DNA of 64,000 bases, taken from assembly GCF_003945385.1 (NCBI RefSeq), contig NZ_AP018920.1, positions 186,001 to 250,000 on the forward strand. Reading direction: 5' to 3'. Made by a program: the position numbers and the translations under genes. Of the stretch, positions 50,106 through 58,165 are shown in pieces (the first letter of the stretch is position 1; the number at the start of each line of letters is the position of its first letter). The notes beneath the pieces are model-generated. The model was not told the DNA's origin. It saw only the letters and a list, made by a program, of their open reading frames with translations, and searched no databases. The stretch comes from Pseudonocardia autotrophica (GTDB taxonomy: Bacteria > Actinomycetota > Actinomycetes > Mycobacteriales > Pseudonocardiaceae).

Positions 50106-50597
50106 CTACTCGCGCAGATCCCGGAAATATCGAGCGACGGGCCAGCGCACGAATCCGGACGCCTCGTATGCAGCGCGGGCCGGCGCATGGCCGGGGTCAC
50201 CGCCGGTCTCCACCATGATCATCCGAAGTCCTGCGGCACGTATGCGTTCGAACGCCCGCTGTGTGAGGGCGCTGCCGACGCCTTGTCGTTGATGAACCGG
50301 ATCGACGGCGAGGATGTAGATCTCACCCATGTCGTCCTCCGGGTGTAGCCGGGTGCAGACCCATCCCGCGGCTCGTCCGGAGATCAACGCGATGTCGACG
50401 GAGCCCGGCTCCTCGTCGAGCACCGTGGACAGATCCGCGAGCTGCCGCGTTCGCCAGCCGTCGGGATAGAAGGACTCGTAGACGAAAGCCGGCACGGCCT
50501 GTTCGGTCTGCGGGAAAACCGGCTCCCATGCCCTGATGGCGAGATCGAGGACCGCCTGACGATGGTCGGGGCGGTAAGGAGTGATCGTGACCTGCAC
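50106..50597 (-). CDS. GNAT-family N-acetyltransferase
   Basis: The 163-residue protein starts at GTG. The acetyl-CoA site is EIYILAVDPVHQRQGVGSALTQRAFERI (about 91-118), with RxxGxG/A as RQGVGS. NPARAAYEASGF-like sequence (APARAAYEASGFVR) ends the fold. Substrate unknown. Confidence 0.88.
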   Translation of the reverse strand: MQVTITPYRPDHRQAVLDLAIRAWEPVFPQTEQAVPAFVYESFYPDGWRTRQLADLSTVLDEEPGSVDIALISGRAAGWVCTRLHPEDDMGEIYILAVDPVHQRQGVGSALTQRAFERIRAAGLRMIMVETGGDPGHAPARAAYEASGFVRWPVARYFRDLRE

Positions 50598-51046
50598 GGT
50601 CGCACGGTAGCGAGACGATCGACGCGGCGCGTGCGAGTTCTCCGACTGCGCGCCGATCGCAACCGCGCGTGCAGTCTACCGGAGAAGGTGACGCCCGGCG
50701 GAACGGATACGGACGGGTGTCCAGGGCGATCGACACCGTGACCGGGACTCGGCCGGGTTCCACGACTGCTCCACAGAGCCGGGTTCCGGGCGGCCCCGGC
50801 CGGAACGGTTGTCCGGCGAACGTGAATCGGGGAGCTGTCGGGATCCGTTCCCGGAGGCAACGTCTGCCGCGTGCGGACGGCAACGGTTCCGACGACCGGC
50901 GTGACGAGGTCGGCCGACAGATCGAGGGCAGGAACCGGGCCCACTCGGCGCGACTGCGCGTCCGGAAACCTATGACTCAGCGCACATGTGAGTAGACGTT
51001 CAGGTGTGCGAATGTTGCGCCCGAGACGGAAAGGATCTATTGGCAC
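50598..51046. promoter_or_regulatory. Leader region of the iron-siderophore ABC operon
   Basis: No convincing gene in 449 bp. Close to the fecB-like start is the inverted repeat ACTCA (50975-50979)/TGAGT (50989-50993), centred on cgcacatg and overlapping the 8-bp palindrome CACATGTG (50983-50990). I see no cobalamin riboswitch core and no clear DtxR/IdeR box. Confidence 0.4.
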
Positions 51047-52075
51047 ATGGTGAAACGACGCGTGATGTCAGGTCCGTTCGCCCGTCCGCGAGCGCACAGC
51101 CGACGCCTTCTGGGGATCGGGGTGGTCGGACTCGTCGCGCTCGCCGGCTGCGGCGCACCCGAGGCGTCGCAGGCCGCCGCTCCCGGTGAGGCACCGGCAC
51201 CCATCTCGAGTTGCGGGCGTGATGTCACGCTCGAGGCGGCGCCGACGCGGATCCTGGTCCACCGGGAGATGTCGACCCTGGTCGCGGCCGCAGGTGGAGC
51301 CGACCGGATCGTCGCGCGGGCCGGAGAGGCGGGTGTGCCGCTCGGCCCCTACGCCGACGCCCTCGCCGACGTCCCACAGCTCAACGAGACCGACATGACC
51401 GCGCCGGACCGTGAGGTCGTCCTGGGTGAGCAGGCCGATCTCGTCGTCGCGGGGCGGGTCCAGGCCGACTACCTCGACGCCCTCGAACAGGTCGGGGTTC
51501 CGGCGGTGGTCCCGCCCTGGTTCTGCAGCCAGGTCGCCCCCGGCAACGACGACGCGGCGTCGGTCGGGTTCGACGCGCTCTACGCGACGATCGAGGAGTA
51601 CGGGCGGGCGTTCGGAACCGAGGATGTCGCCACCGGCACCGTCGACGAACTGCGGGAACGGGTCGCCGCCGTCGAGCAGGAGATGAGCGGAGCGCCGCCG
51701 CGCACGGTGGTGAACGCATGGCTCGGGCGCGAGACCGTCACGTCCGTCTACGGCGCGCTGTCGATCAACAACACGGTGCTGACCGCACTGGGGCTGACGA
51801 ACATGTTCGAGGACATGGAGGCGCGGAACCCCACGGTGAGTTTCGAGGCGATCCTCGGCAAGGATCCGGATCTGATCGTCGTGAGCTACCTCCCGTCACA
51901 CGGGTACACCGAGGAGGACGCCGTGCGGGCCTTCTCGGAGACCCCCGGAGCGGATCAGCTGGCCGCGGTCCGCAACGGCAGGGTCGTCGCCATGAACAGC
52001 GGCTACCTCGCCGGCGGGCCGTTGGCCGTGGACGGGCTGGAGATGCTCGCCCAGCGACTGGCCGCACTGGACTGA
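51047..52075 (+). CDS. ABC-transporter substrate-binding lipoprotein (FecB/siderophore type)
   Basis: The 342-residue protein starts at ATG. It has a basic N-terminus, a hydrophobic segment and the lipobox LVALAGC (Cys about residue 35). The class III binding-protein fold shows RDVTLEAAPTRILVHREM and EQADLVVAGRVQADYLDALEQVGVPAVVPP. It fits uptake of iron-siderophore or a similar chelate, since the next genes are FecCD- and FecE-like. Ligand identity cannot be read. Confidence 0.88.
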   Translation: MVKRRVMSGPFARPRAHSRRLLGIGVVGLVALAGCGAPEASQAAAPGEAPAPISSCGRDVTLEAAPTRILVHREMSTLVAAAGGADRIVARAGEAGVPLGPYADALADVPQLNETDMTAPDREVVLGEQADLVVAGRVQADYLDALEQVGVPAVVPPWFCSQVAPGNDDAASVGFDALYATIEEYGRAFGTEDVATGTVDELRERVAAVEQEMSGAPPRTVVNAWLGRETVTSVYGALSINNTVLTALGLTNMFEDMEARNPTVSFEAILGKDPDLIVVSYLPSHGYTEEDAVRAFSETPGADQLAAVRNGRVVAMNSGYLAGGPLAVDGLEMLAQRLAALD

Positions 52076-52088
52076 TCGTGCCCGGACG

Positions 52089-53186
52089 GTGAACGGCCGC
52101 ATACCGGGCGAACCGGACGAGGCAGCGGACGATCTCGAGCACGGCAGGCACCGGCGGCACACCCTGCTCTGGGTCGGCGGGCTCGGGATCGCGCTGATCA
52201 TGACGCTGCCGTTGGCGATCGCGCTGGGACCGGTGCGGGTACCACCCGGGACGGTCGTCGACGTGGTGACCCACCACCTGCTCGGCACACCCCGGACGCC
52301 GTACTGGACGGGTGCGGTGGACAGCATCGTGTGGCAGGTACGCGTTCCCCGAGTGCTGCTCGGCGCGATCGTCGGCGCCGGGCTGGCGCTGACGGGCGCA
52401 GCGCTCCAGGCGATGGTGCGCAACGTCCTCGCCGACCCCTACATCCTCGGGGTGACCGCGGGCGCATCGACGGGGGCGGCGGCGTACATCCTGTTCGGGT
52501 TCGGCGTCGGGGCGGTGTTCGGCATCGGCTCGCTGACCCTCAGCGCTTTCATCGGGGCCGTGGCGGCGACCTGGGCACTCTTCCTGCTGGCACGGGTCGG
52601 GGGCCAGATCACGTCGGTCCGGCTGCTCCTGGCCGGGGTCTCCATCGGGTACGTCCTCTCCGCTGCGACCTCGTTCCTCATCTTCGCCTCGTCGGCCGCC
52701 GAGGGCGCCCGCGACGTGCTGTTCTGGCTGCTCGGCTCGCTCGGCCTCGCCTCGTGGGAGGCGACGCTGCCCGCCGCGATCGTCGTGGGATCGGTGCTGT
52801 TCCTGCTCATCCTGTGGGGGCGCCGGTTCGACGCGCTGGCGATCGGCGACGACACCGCCCGGGCGCTCGGCGTCTCACCGGTCCGGTTCCGCGTCCAGGC
52901 GCTGGTGGTCGTGTCGCTCTGTGTCGGCGGCGTGGTCGCGGTGGCCGGCGGGATCGGTTTCGTCGGCCTCGTCATCCCGCACGTCGCGCGGCTGTGCGTC
53001 GGCAGCGCCCACCGGCGCCTCTATCCGGTCGCGGCCCTGATCGGAGCGAGCTTCCTGGTCTGGGCCGATGTGGCGGCCCGGACCGTGCTCGCGCCGCGGG
53101 AGCTGCCGTTGGGGATCGTCACCGCGGCCGTCGGGGCGCCGCTGCTCTTCGTCCTCGTCCGACGGTTCCATCCCCTTTCGAGGTAG
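52089..53186 (+). CDS. FecCD-family permease
   Basis: The 365-residue permease starts at GTG. About ten TM helices are present, with VWQVRVPRVLLGAIVGAGLALTGAALQAMVRNVLADPYILGVTAGAS and GGIGFVGLVIPHVARL, the hallmarks of BtuC/FecD permeases. It forms a homodimer with the ATPase downstream. It lies 13 nt after the lipoprotein gene. Confidence 0.95.
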   Translation: MNGRIPGEPDEAADDLEHGRHRRHTLLWVGGLGIALIMTLPLAIALGPVRVPPGTVVDVVTHHLLGTPRTPYWTGAVDSIVWQVRVPRVLLGAIVGAGLALTGAALQAMVRNVLADPYILGVTAGASTGAAAYILFGFGVGAVFGIGSLTLSAFIGAVAATWALFLLARVGGQITSVRLLLAGVSIGYVLSAATSFLIFASSAAEGARDVLFWLLGSLGLASWEATLPAAIVVGSVLFLLILWGRRFDALAIGDDTARALGVSPVRFRVQALVVVSLCVGGVVAVAGGIGFVGLVIPHVARLCVGSAHRRLYPVAALIGASFLVWADVAARTVLAPRELPLGIVTAAVGAPLLFVLVRRFHPLSR

Positions 53187-53191
53187 CCGCC

Positions 53192-53977
53192 ATGCTCTCC
53201 GCTCTCGACCTGGCGTTCGACTACGACGGCACCCCGGTGCTGCACGGAGTCCGGCTCACCGCCCACCACGGACGGACGGTGGGGCTCATCGGGCCCAACG
53301 GCAGCGGTAAGACGACGTTGCTCCGGGCCCTCTACGGAGCACTCGCCCCCCGGGCGGGCCTGGTCACCCTCGACGACAGTCCGCTCGACGGGATCAGGGC
53401 CGCGGAGCGCGCGAGACGACTCGCCGTGGTCACCCAGGAGCACGACCCGGACACCCCGCTGACCGTGGCCGACATGGTCATCCTCGGGCGGTCCCCACAT
53501 CGGTCGATGTTCGCCGGATACCGGGCCGAGGACTATCGGGCCGCTGCGGCCGCCCTGACCCGGGTCGGTGCCCGTGACCTCGCGGATCGGGTGTTCAGCT
53601 CGTTGTCGGGCGGGGAGAAGCAGCGGGTGCTGATCGCCCGGACCCTGGCGCAGGAGGCCGACCATCTCCTGCTCGACGAGCCGACGAACCACCTCGACAT
53701 CCGGTACCAGCACAGCATCCTGAGCCTCGTCCGGCGGCTCGACGTCACCACGGTGATCGTCATGCACGATCTCAACCTCGCAGCCCGGTACTGCGACAGT
53801 CTGGTCCTGCTCGACGACGGACGGGTCGTGAGCAGCGGACCGACCGCTGCGGTTCTCGAACCGTCGATCCTCGAACCGGTGTACGGGGTGTCGGTGCGAC
53901 GTATCGAGGACGACGACTGCGTGCAGTTGATCTTCGCCCCGGCCGCTGATGCCGAGCTACCGCCCGCTCCACCGTGA
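53192..53977 (+). CDS. FecE-type ATPase
   Basis: The 261-residue protein has Walker A GPNGSGKTT (about 34-42), signature SLSGGEKQR, Walker B LLLDEPTNHLD and MHDLNLAARYCD with the switch His. It lies 5 nt after the permease gene and completes the importer. Confidence 0.95.
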   Translation: MLSALDLAFDYDGTPVLHGVRLTAHHGRTVGLIGPNGSGKTTLLRALYGALAPRAGLVTLDDSPLDGIRAAERARRLAVVTQEHDPDTPLTVADMVILGRSPHRSMFAGYRAEDYRAAAAALTRVGARDLADRVFSSLSGGEKQRVLIARTLAQEADHLLLDEPTNHLDIRYQHSILSLVRRLDVTTVIVMHDLNLAARYCDSLVLLDDGRVVSSGPTAAVLEPSILEPVYGVSVRRIEDDDCVQLIFAPAADAELPPAPP

Positions 53978-53987
53978 GGACGTCCGC

Positions 53988-54866
53988 TCAGGTCCGCGAC
54001 TCCGGCCCCGGCCCGGCGTCGAGCTGCACGACCACGGCGGCGACCCGGGCCGGCTCGGCGATGATCTCGAAGCTGCTGATGAGGCCGTCGGTGATGGTGA
54101 ATCTCAGCACGAGGGTGACCGTTCCGTCGCGGACCACGGCGGCGCCGGGCCGGCCGTCGACGGTGGCGGGCTCCGCGGCGCGGGCTGGACCGGAGAGGCT
54201 GCGAGCCTCGTCGACGATCGAACGCGCCCCACGCACGGCGGTGGGCCGGCCGGGCGCGAGCAGGGCCGGGTCGACGTGCCGGACGGCGTCCGGGGCGAGG
54301 ACGTCGAGCAGGGCCGCCATGTCGCCGCGGCGGACGGCGCCGAGGAACTGCTCGATGATCCGACGTCGCCCGTCGAGATCACCGGGGTTCGCCGCACCGA
54401 GACGCGCGCGGTGGCGGGCCCTGGCGGCCAGCTTCTTCGTGGCCTCGGTCGATCGGTCCAGGACGGGCGCGATGTCGCTGAACGGGACGGCGAAGACGTC
54501 GTGCAGGACGAACGCGACCCGCTCGGCCGGCGACAGGCTGTCGAGCACCACCATCAGGGCGTGACCGACGGAGTCGGCGAGCACCGCATCCGATGCGGGG
54601 TCGTCCGGCGACGCGTGCTCCGGAGTGTCCTCGCCGAGGAGGGTCTCCCGGCGGGCACGAAGACGGTCCAGGCAGATCCTGGAGGTCACGGTCGTCAGCC
54701 AGCCGCCGAGACTGTCGACGCCGGCGATGCCGTTGCGGTGCAGCCGTAGCCAGGTGTCCTGGACGGCGTCGTCGGCGTCCGACCCGGACCCGAGCAGGCG
54801 GCGGGCCACGGCGCGCAGGCGCGGGCGGTGCTGCTCGAACCGGGCCGCCAGCTCGTCGTCGTCCAC
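53988..54866 (-). CDS. ECF sigma factor with SnoaL-like C-terminal domain
   Basis: GTG 54866 is preferred (gggaggggacac just before it), giving 292 residues. Sigma region 2 (about 10-75) contains DADDAVQDTWLRL. Region 4 (about 110-165) contains LSPAERVAFVLHDVFAVPFSDIAPVLDRS. A NTF2/SnoaL-like domain follows (about 175-290). ECF factors of this type are usually controlled by their own C-terminal domain. It is divergent from the small ABM-like gene, which may be a target. Confidence 0.92.
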   Translation of the reverse strand: MDDDELAARFEQHRPRLRAVARRLLGSGSDADDAVQDTWLRLHRNGIAGVDSLGGWLTTVTSRICLDRLRARRETLLGEDTPEHASPDDPASDAVLADSVGHALMVVLDSLSPAERVAFVLHDVFAVPFSDIAPVLDRSTEATKKLAARARHRARLGAANPGDLDGRRRIIEQFLGAVRRGDMAALLDVLAPDAVRHVDPALLAPGRPTAVRGARSIVDEARSLSGPARAAEPATVDGRPGAAVVRDGTVTLVLRFTITDGLISSFEIIAEPARVAAVVVQLDAGPGPESRT

Positions 54867-54980
54867 GTGTCCCCTCCCGATCCTCGTTGCCGTCATAGGG
54901 GATGACGGTCCGCGCAGCAGGCGCGGGACACCGCTCACCCGAAGGGTGCCCGAGGGCACCGTGTGCGAGGAGTAGGCGAC

Positions 54981-55286
54981 GTGGACGTACGGATGGTTCA
55001 GTTCTCGGTCGACCCGGGCGACGTGGCCGCGGTGGAGCAGTCGCTCGAGCGGATGTGTGCCGCGATCGAGACGCAGGGTCCGGCCGGGACGCGCTTCGCC
55101 GCCTGCAAGCTCGCCGACGGGGTGAGCTTCCTCAACATCCTCCAGCTCGACGACGGCATGCCGAACCCGCTGCCGAGCATCGAGGCCTGCCGCGACTTCC
55201 AGCAGCAGCTGCCGGGCTGGGAGCTCGGAGATCAGGTTCCGGCCGCCGAGCCGGTCGCCGTCATCGGCTCCCACGGGTTGTTCTGA
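54981..55286 (+). CDS. Small ABM-like (dimeric alpha/beta barrel) protein
   Basis: GTG 54981 is chosen because aggag lies 8 nt before it; 101 residues. RMVQFSVDPGDVAAVEQSLERMCAAI, then LADGVSFLNILQLDDG, then an Asp/Glu-rich end fits the antibiotic biosynthesis monooxygenase fold or a sensor-like relative. The divergent position from the sigma gene suggests a regulated partner. No catalytic residue is evident. Confidence 0.6.
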   Translation: MDVRMVQFSVDPGDVAAVEQSLERMCAAIETQGPAGTRFAACKLADGVSFLNILQLDDGMPNPLPSIEACRDFQQQLPGWELGDQVPAAEPVAVIGSHGLF

Positions 55287-55398
55287 CCTGCCGGGCTGCT
55301 CGGGATCCTGGTCCACCGACCGTCGCGGGGGCACCCTGAACCGAGGTCCGGGGGAACCCGGGTCCCCCCCGGCGGGTGGGCCGCATACCGTCGGAATC

Positions 55399-55959
55399 AT
55401 GGACGCACCCGAACGGCCCGACGGATCGGTCGCACCACGGGACCTGCGGGTCTCCCACTCCGACCGCGCACACATCTCCGCGCTGCTGGACCGGCACCAC
55501 GTCGACGGCAGGCTCGACGGGGCGGAGCTCGCCGAGCGCCTGGTCCTGGTCACGGCCGCGGTCACCCGCGCCGACCTGAACCGGGTGGTCGCCGACCTGC
55601 CGGGAGCGGCCGAGGCCGTTCCGGTCCGCGAGGTGCTGGAGCTGACCAACACGGCAGGGGAACTGCGGCGGTCGGGGGAGTGGCTGGTGCCGCCGCGTGT
55701 CGTCGTGCGGTCGTACTTCGGCAACGCCCGGCTGGACATGCGGCGGGCCCGGTTCGTCACCGGGGACGTGGTGATCGAGTCGGAACTGACCGTCGGCAAC
55801 CTGGACATCAGGCTCCCGCCGGGTGCGACCGTCGACCTCACCGGGGCGCGGACCCAGTTCGGGTCGGTCCGGGACAAGCTGGGCGCGACGGACCGGCCGG
55901 GGGCGCCGCACGTGGTCGTCGTCGGCGGGACGTGGTTCGGGAACATCACGGTCCGCTGA
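55399..55959 (+). CDS. DUF1707 domain protein, paralogue of the 18979-19581 product
   Basis: The 186-residue protein has DUF1707 at about 14-66 (RVSHSDRAHISALLDRHHVDGRLDGAELAERL) and a beta-rich C-terminal half with VRSYFGNARLDMRRA and TQFGSVRDKLG. Same architecture as the earlier copy. No TM helix. Function unknown. Confidence 0.82.
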   Translation: MDAPERPDGSVAPRDLRVSHSDRAHISALLDRHHVDGRLDGAELAERLVLVTAAVTRADLNRVVADLPGAAEAVPVREVLELTNTAGELRRSGEWLVPPRVVVRSYFGNARLDMRRARFVTGDVVIESELTVGNLDIRLPPGATVDLTGARTQFGSVRDKLGATDRPGAPHVVVVGGTWFGNITVR

Positions 55960-56061
55960 GCGCAGCCGGCTCCCGGGCATCCGCGGCCGGGACCGACGCA
56001 CCAGCACCCGGGTCACCGGACCCGGGCGGTACCTGTCCGCATTCGGCGGGAGCCTCACCGC

Positions 56062-56565
56062 ATGGACGACGACGACATCCTGCTGCCGGTCGGTGCCGTG
56101 CCGAGCGCGGGCAGCATCCTGAACCCGTTCCTGATCGTGGACGACGCCCCGGGGTTGATCGACTTCGTGGCCGGCGTCTTCGGCGTCGCCGAGATCGAGG
56201 AGGCGCGGACCCCCCGGCCGGACGGGCGGCTCATCCACTCCGAGGTGCGGATGGGCCACGTCGCGCTGATGGTGGCCGATCGGATGGACGGGTGGCCGTC
56301 CCGGCCCGGGCTGCTGCAGGTCTGGGTGCGCGACGTCGCCGCCGTGCTGGAGCGCGGGGTGACGCGCGGAGCGTCCGTGGTCACCGAGCCGCACCCGTTC
56401 TGGGGGGAGACGACGCTGGGCCGGATGCTCGATCCCTGGCAGAACCTGTGGTGGCTGTGGGCGCCTGCGCCGGGACAGGCCGATCCCGGATACCCGGTCG
56501 ACGAGGGCGCCGATCCGGTGTTCGCCACGGTCGACCGGGCACTGCGGGCGATGGGCGACGGCTGA
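56062..56565 (+). CDS. VOC/glyoxalase-family protein (PhnB-like)
   Basis: The 167-residue protein shows two beta-alpha-beta-beta-beta repeats: NPFLIVDDAPGLIDFVAGVFGVAEIE, HSEVRMGHVALMVADR, LLQVWVRDVAAVLERGVTRGASVV and DPWQNLWWLW. These mark the vicinal oxygen chelate fold. Whether it is an enzyme or a binding protein cannot be told. Confidence 0.85.
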   Translation: MDDDDILLPVGAVPSAGSILNPFLIVDDAPGLIDFVAGVFGVAEIEEARTPRPDGRLIHSEVRMGHVALMVADRMDGWPSRPGLLQVWVRDVAAVLERGVTRGASVVTEPHPFWGETTLGRMLDPWQNLWWLWAPAPGQADPGYPVDEGADPVFATVDRALRAMGDG

Positions 56566-56588
56566 GTAGCCCGTGCTGGGATGCCGGT

Positions 56589-57260
56589 GTGCCAGAACCA
56601 CTGCTCGTCGACGTCTTCTGCGGACCCGGCCACACGGCGGGAAACCGGCTCGCCGTGATCCTGGACGATCCCTCCGATCCCGCGGCCCGGCAGCGCCGGG
56701 CGGCCGAACTCGGCTACAGCGAGACGGTGTTCGTCGACGACGGATCGGTCGCCGACATCTACACACCGAGCATCCGGCTGCCGTTCGCCGGGCATCCGAT
56801 GGTCGGGGCGTCGTGGCTGCTCCGGAACCGGCTCGGGGCCTGCGACGTGCTGTATCCCGCGGCCGGTGCGGTCCCGGCCTGGGCGGAGGGTGAGTTCGGC
56901 TGGGTCTCCGGCCGTCCGGAGTGGGTCACCGGCCGGACCACCCAGCGGCTCGCGTCACCGGCGGAGGTCGAGGCGCTCCCGGGGCCGCCGGCGGGCAGCG
57001 GCTTCCTCTACGTCTGGGCCTGGGCGGACGAGCCGGCCGGGCTGGTGCGCGCGCGGGCGTTCCCCCGGCGCGGGGACGCGATCGTGGAGGACGAGGCCAC
57101 CGGCGCCGCCGCGCTCCGGCTCACCGCGGAGCTCGGACGGTCGCTGACGGTGCAGCAGGGCGTCGGCTCGGAGATCCGGACGCGGCTGCTGCCGGAGGAC
57201 CGGATCGGCGTCGGCGGCCGGGTCAGGCAGGTCCCGCATCCCCCGCGGGATGCTCGGTGA
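56589..57260 (+). CDS. PhzF-family isomerase-like protein
   Basis: The 223-residue protein starts at GTG. It has FCGPGHTAGNRLAVI, ELGYSETVFV (the Glu equivalent of PhzF Glu45), LPFAGHPMVGA (the conserved His) and EDEATGAAALRL. It is shorter than typical ~280-residue PhzF proteins. The 3' end overlaps the convergent cupin gene by 38 nt. Confidence 0.85.
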   Translation: MPEPLLVDVFCGPGHTAGNRLAVILDDPSDPAARQRRAAELGYSETVFVDDGSVADIYTPSIRLPFAGHPMVGASWLLRNRLGACDVLYPAAGAVPAWAEGEFGWVSGRPEWVTGRTTQRLASPAEVEALPGPPAGSGFLYVWAWADEPAGLVRARAFPRRGDAIVEDEATGAAALRLTAELGRSLTVQQGVGSEIRTRLLPEDRIGVGGRVRQVPHPPRDAR

Positions 57261-57630
57261 ACCACTCGACGATGCCCGGCATGTGCTGCTCGAACCCGCC
57301 CGGAGCGGACAGGTTGAGCATCCCGGCCCGCACGTCGCCGCGGTTCTCGAAGTCGTGGCGCACGCCGCCGGGCACGGCGACGAACGCGCCCCGCGGCGCG
57401 TCCACCCAGCGATCGCCGACCAGCACCGACATGGTGCCGTCCAGCACGTAGAACACGTCGTCCTCGGGATGGCTGTGCGCGCCGGGGCCGGCGGTGTGCG
57501 GCTCCAGCCACCACTCCGAGATCGAGTACGACGCGGTGTCGGCCTTGAACACCGCCGCGATCCGCCCCATGTCGTAGGAGTTGCCCTCGCCGGGGCCCAG
57601 CACCACCGGTGCCCGGTCCGTCTCATCCAT
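57223..57630 (-). CDS. Cupin-domain protein
   Basis: The 135-residue protein starts at ATG 57630. HSHPEDDVFYVLDGTMSVLVGDRW carries two His and the Glu/Asp metal-ligand cluster of cupin motif 1, and VAVPGGVRHDF is motif 2. Its 5' end overlaps the DUF6194 gene (stop 57623) by 8 nt. Substrate unknown. Confidence 0.87.
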   Translation of the reverse strand: MDETDRAPVVLGPGEGNSYDMGRIAAVFKADTASYSISEWWLEPHTAGPGAHSHPEDDVFYVLDGTMSVLVGDRWVDAPRGAFVAVPGGVRHDFENRGDVRAGMLNLSAPGGFEQHMPGIVEWFTEHPAGDAGPA

Positions 57631-58117
57631 CGCCGTCCTCCTCGCCCGTGCCGGTCGCGTCCGTGCCGACGGTAGGCAGCGGCCGACCCGATGTCGTGGA
57701 CGAACGGGAACTCGCGTTGCGGTGCTTGCGGACGGCGAACCCGTGGGCGGCACCGAGCAGTTCCCGGACCACCGGCCAGGTGGTGTCCGGATTGAGCACC
57801 GACACCCACCGGTACGACGCGTAGACGGGATGCGGGAACAGCACGTCGAGCGCGGCCGGGTCGTGCTCGGCCGGTTCACCGAACAGTTCCCGGAAACGCG
57901 GCGCGGGCAGCCCGATGTTCAGCCGGAACACCCCGGGCCGGTCCAGGCCGGAACAGGCGTCGTTGACGTCCGAGGTCACGACGGTGGCCCAGCCCTGCCG
58001 CGGGCGTCGTTCGTAGTCGAGATCGGGATCGTGAACGGCGAACACGTCGCCGTTCGCCTCGATCAGCCGGGTGTCGGGAAAGGTCGCCAGAAAGGCGATG
58101 ATCTCGTCGGAATCCAC
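57623..58117 (-). CDS. DUF6194-like protein
   Basis: The 164-residue protein starts at GTG. IIAFLATFPDTRLIEANGDVFAVHDP, TVVTSDVNDACSGLDRPGVFRLNIGL, HPVYASYRWVSVLNP and ELLGAAHGFAV fit the DUF6194 pattern. The function of the family is not known. The last ~35 residues are Ser/Gly-rich and not part of the domain. Confidence 0.7.
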   Translation of the reverse strand: MDSDEIIAFLATFPDTRLIEANGDVFAVHDPDLDYERRPRQGWATVVTSDVNDACSGLDRPGVFRLNIGLPAPRFRELFGEPAEHDPAALDVLFPHPVYASYRWVSVLNPDTTWPVVRELLGAAHGFAVRKHRNASSRSSTTSGRPLPTVGTDATGTGEEDGDG

Positions 58118-58165
58118 CGCGCCAAAACAGCACGGTTCCAGCCGGCGATGCCCGCCGAAAGTGAT

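Noticed and set aside
50598-51046. Cobalamin riboswitch upstream of the FecB-like gene
   Set aside because: I find no B12-box-like core or the expected conserved helices in the leader.
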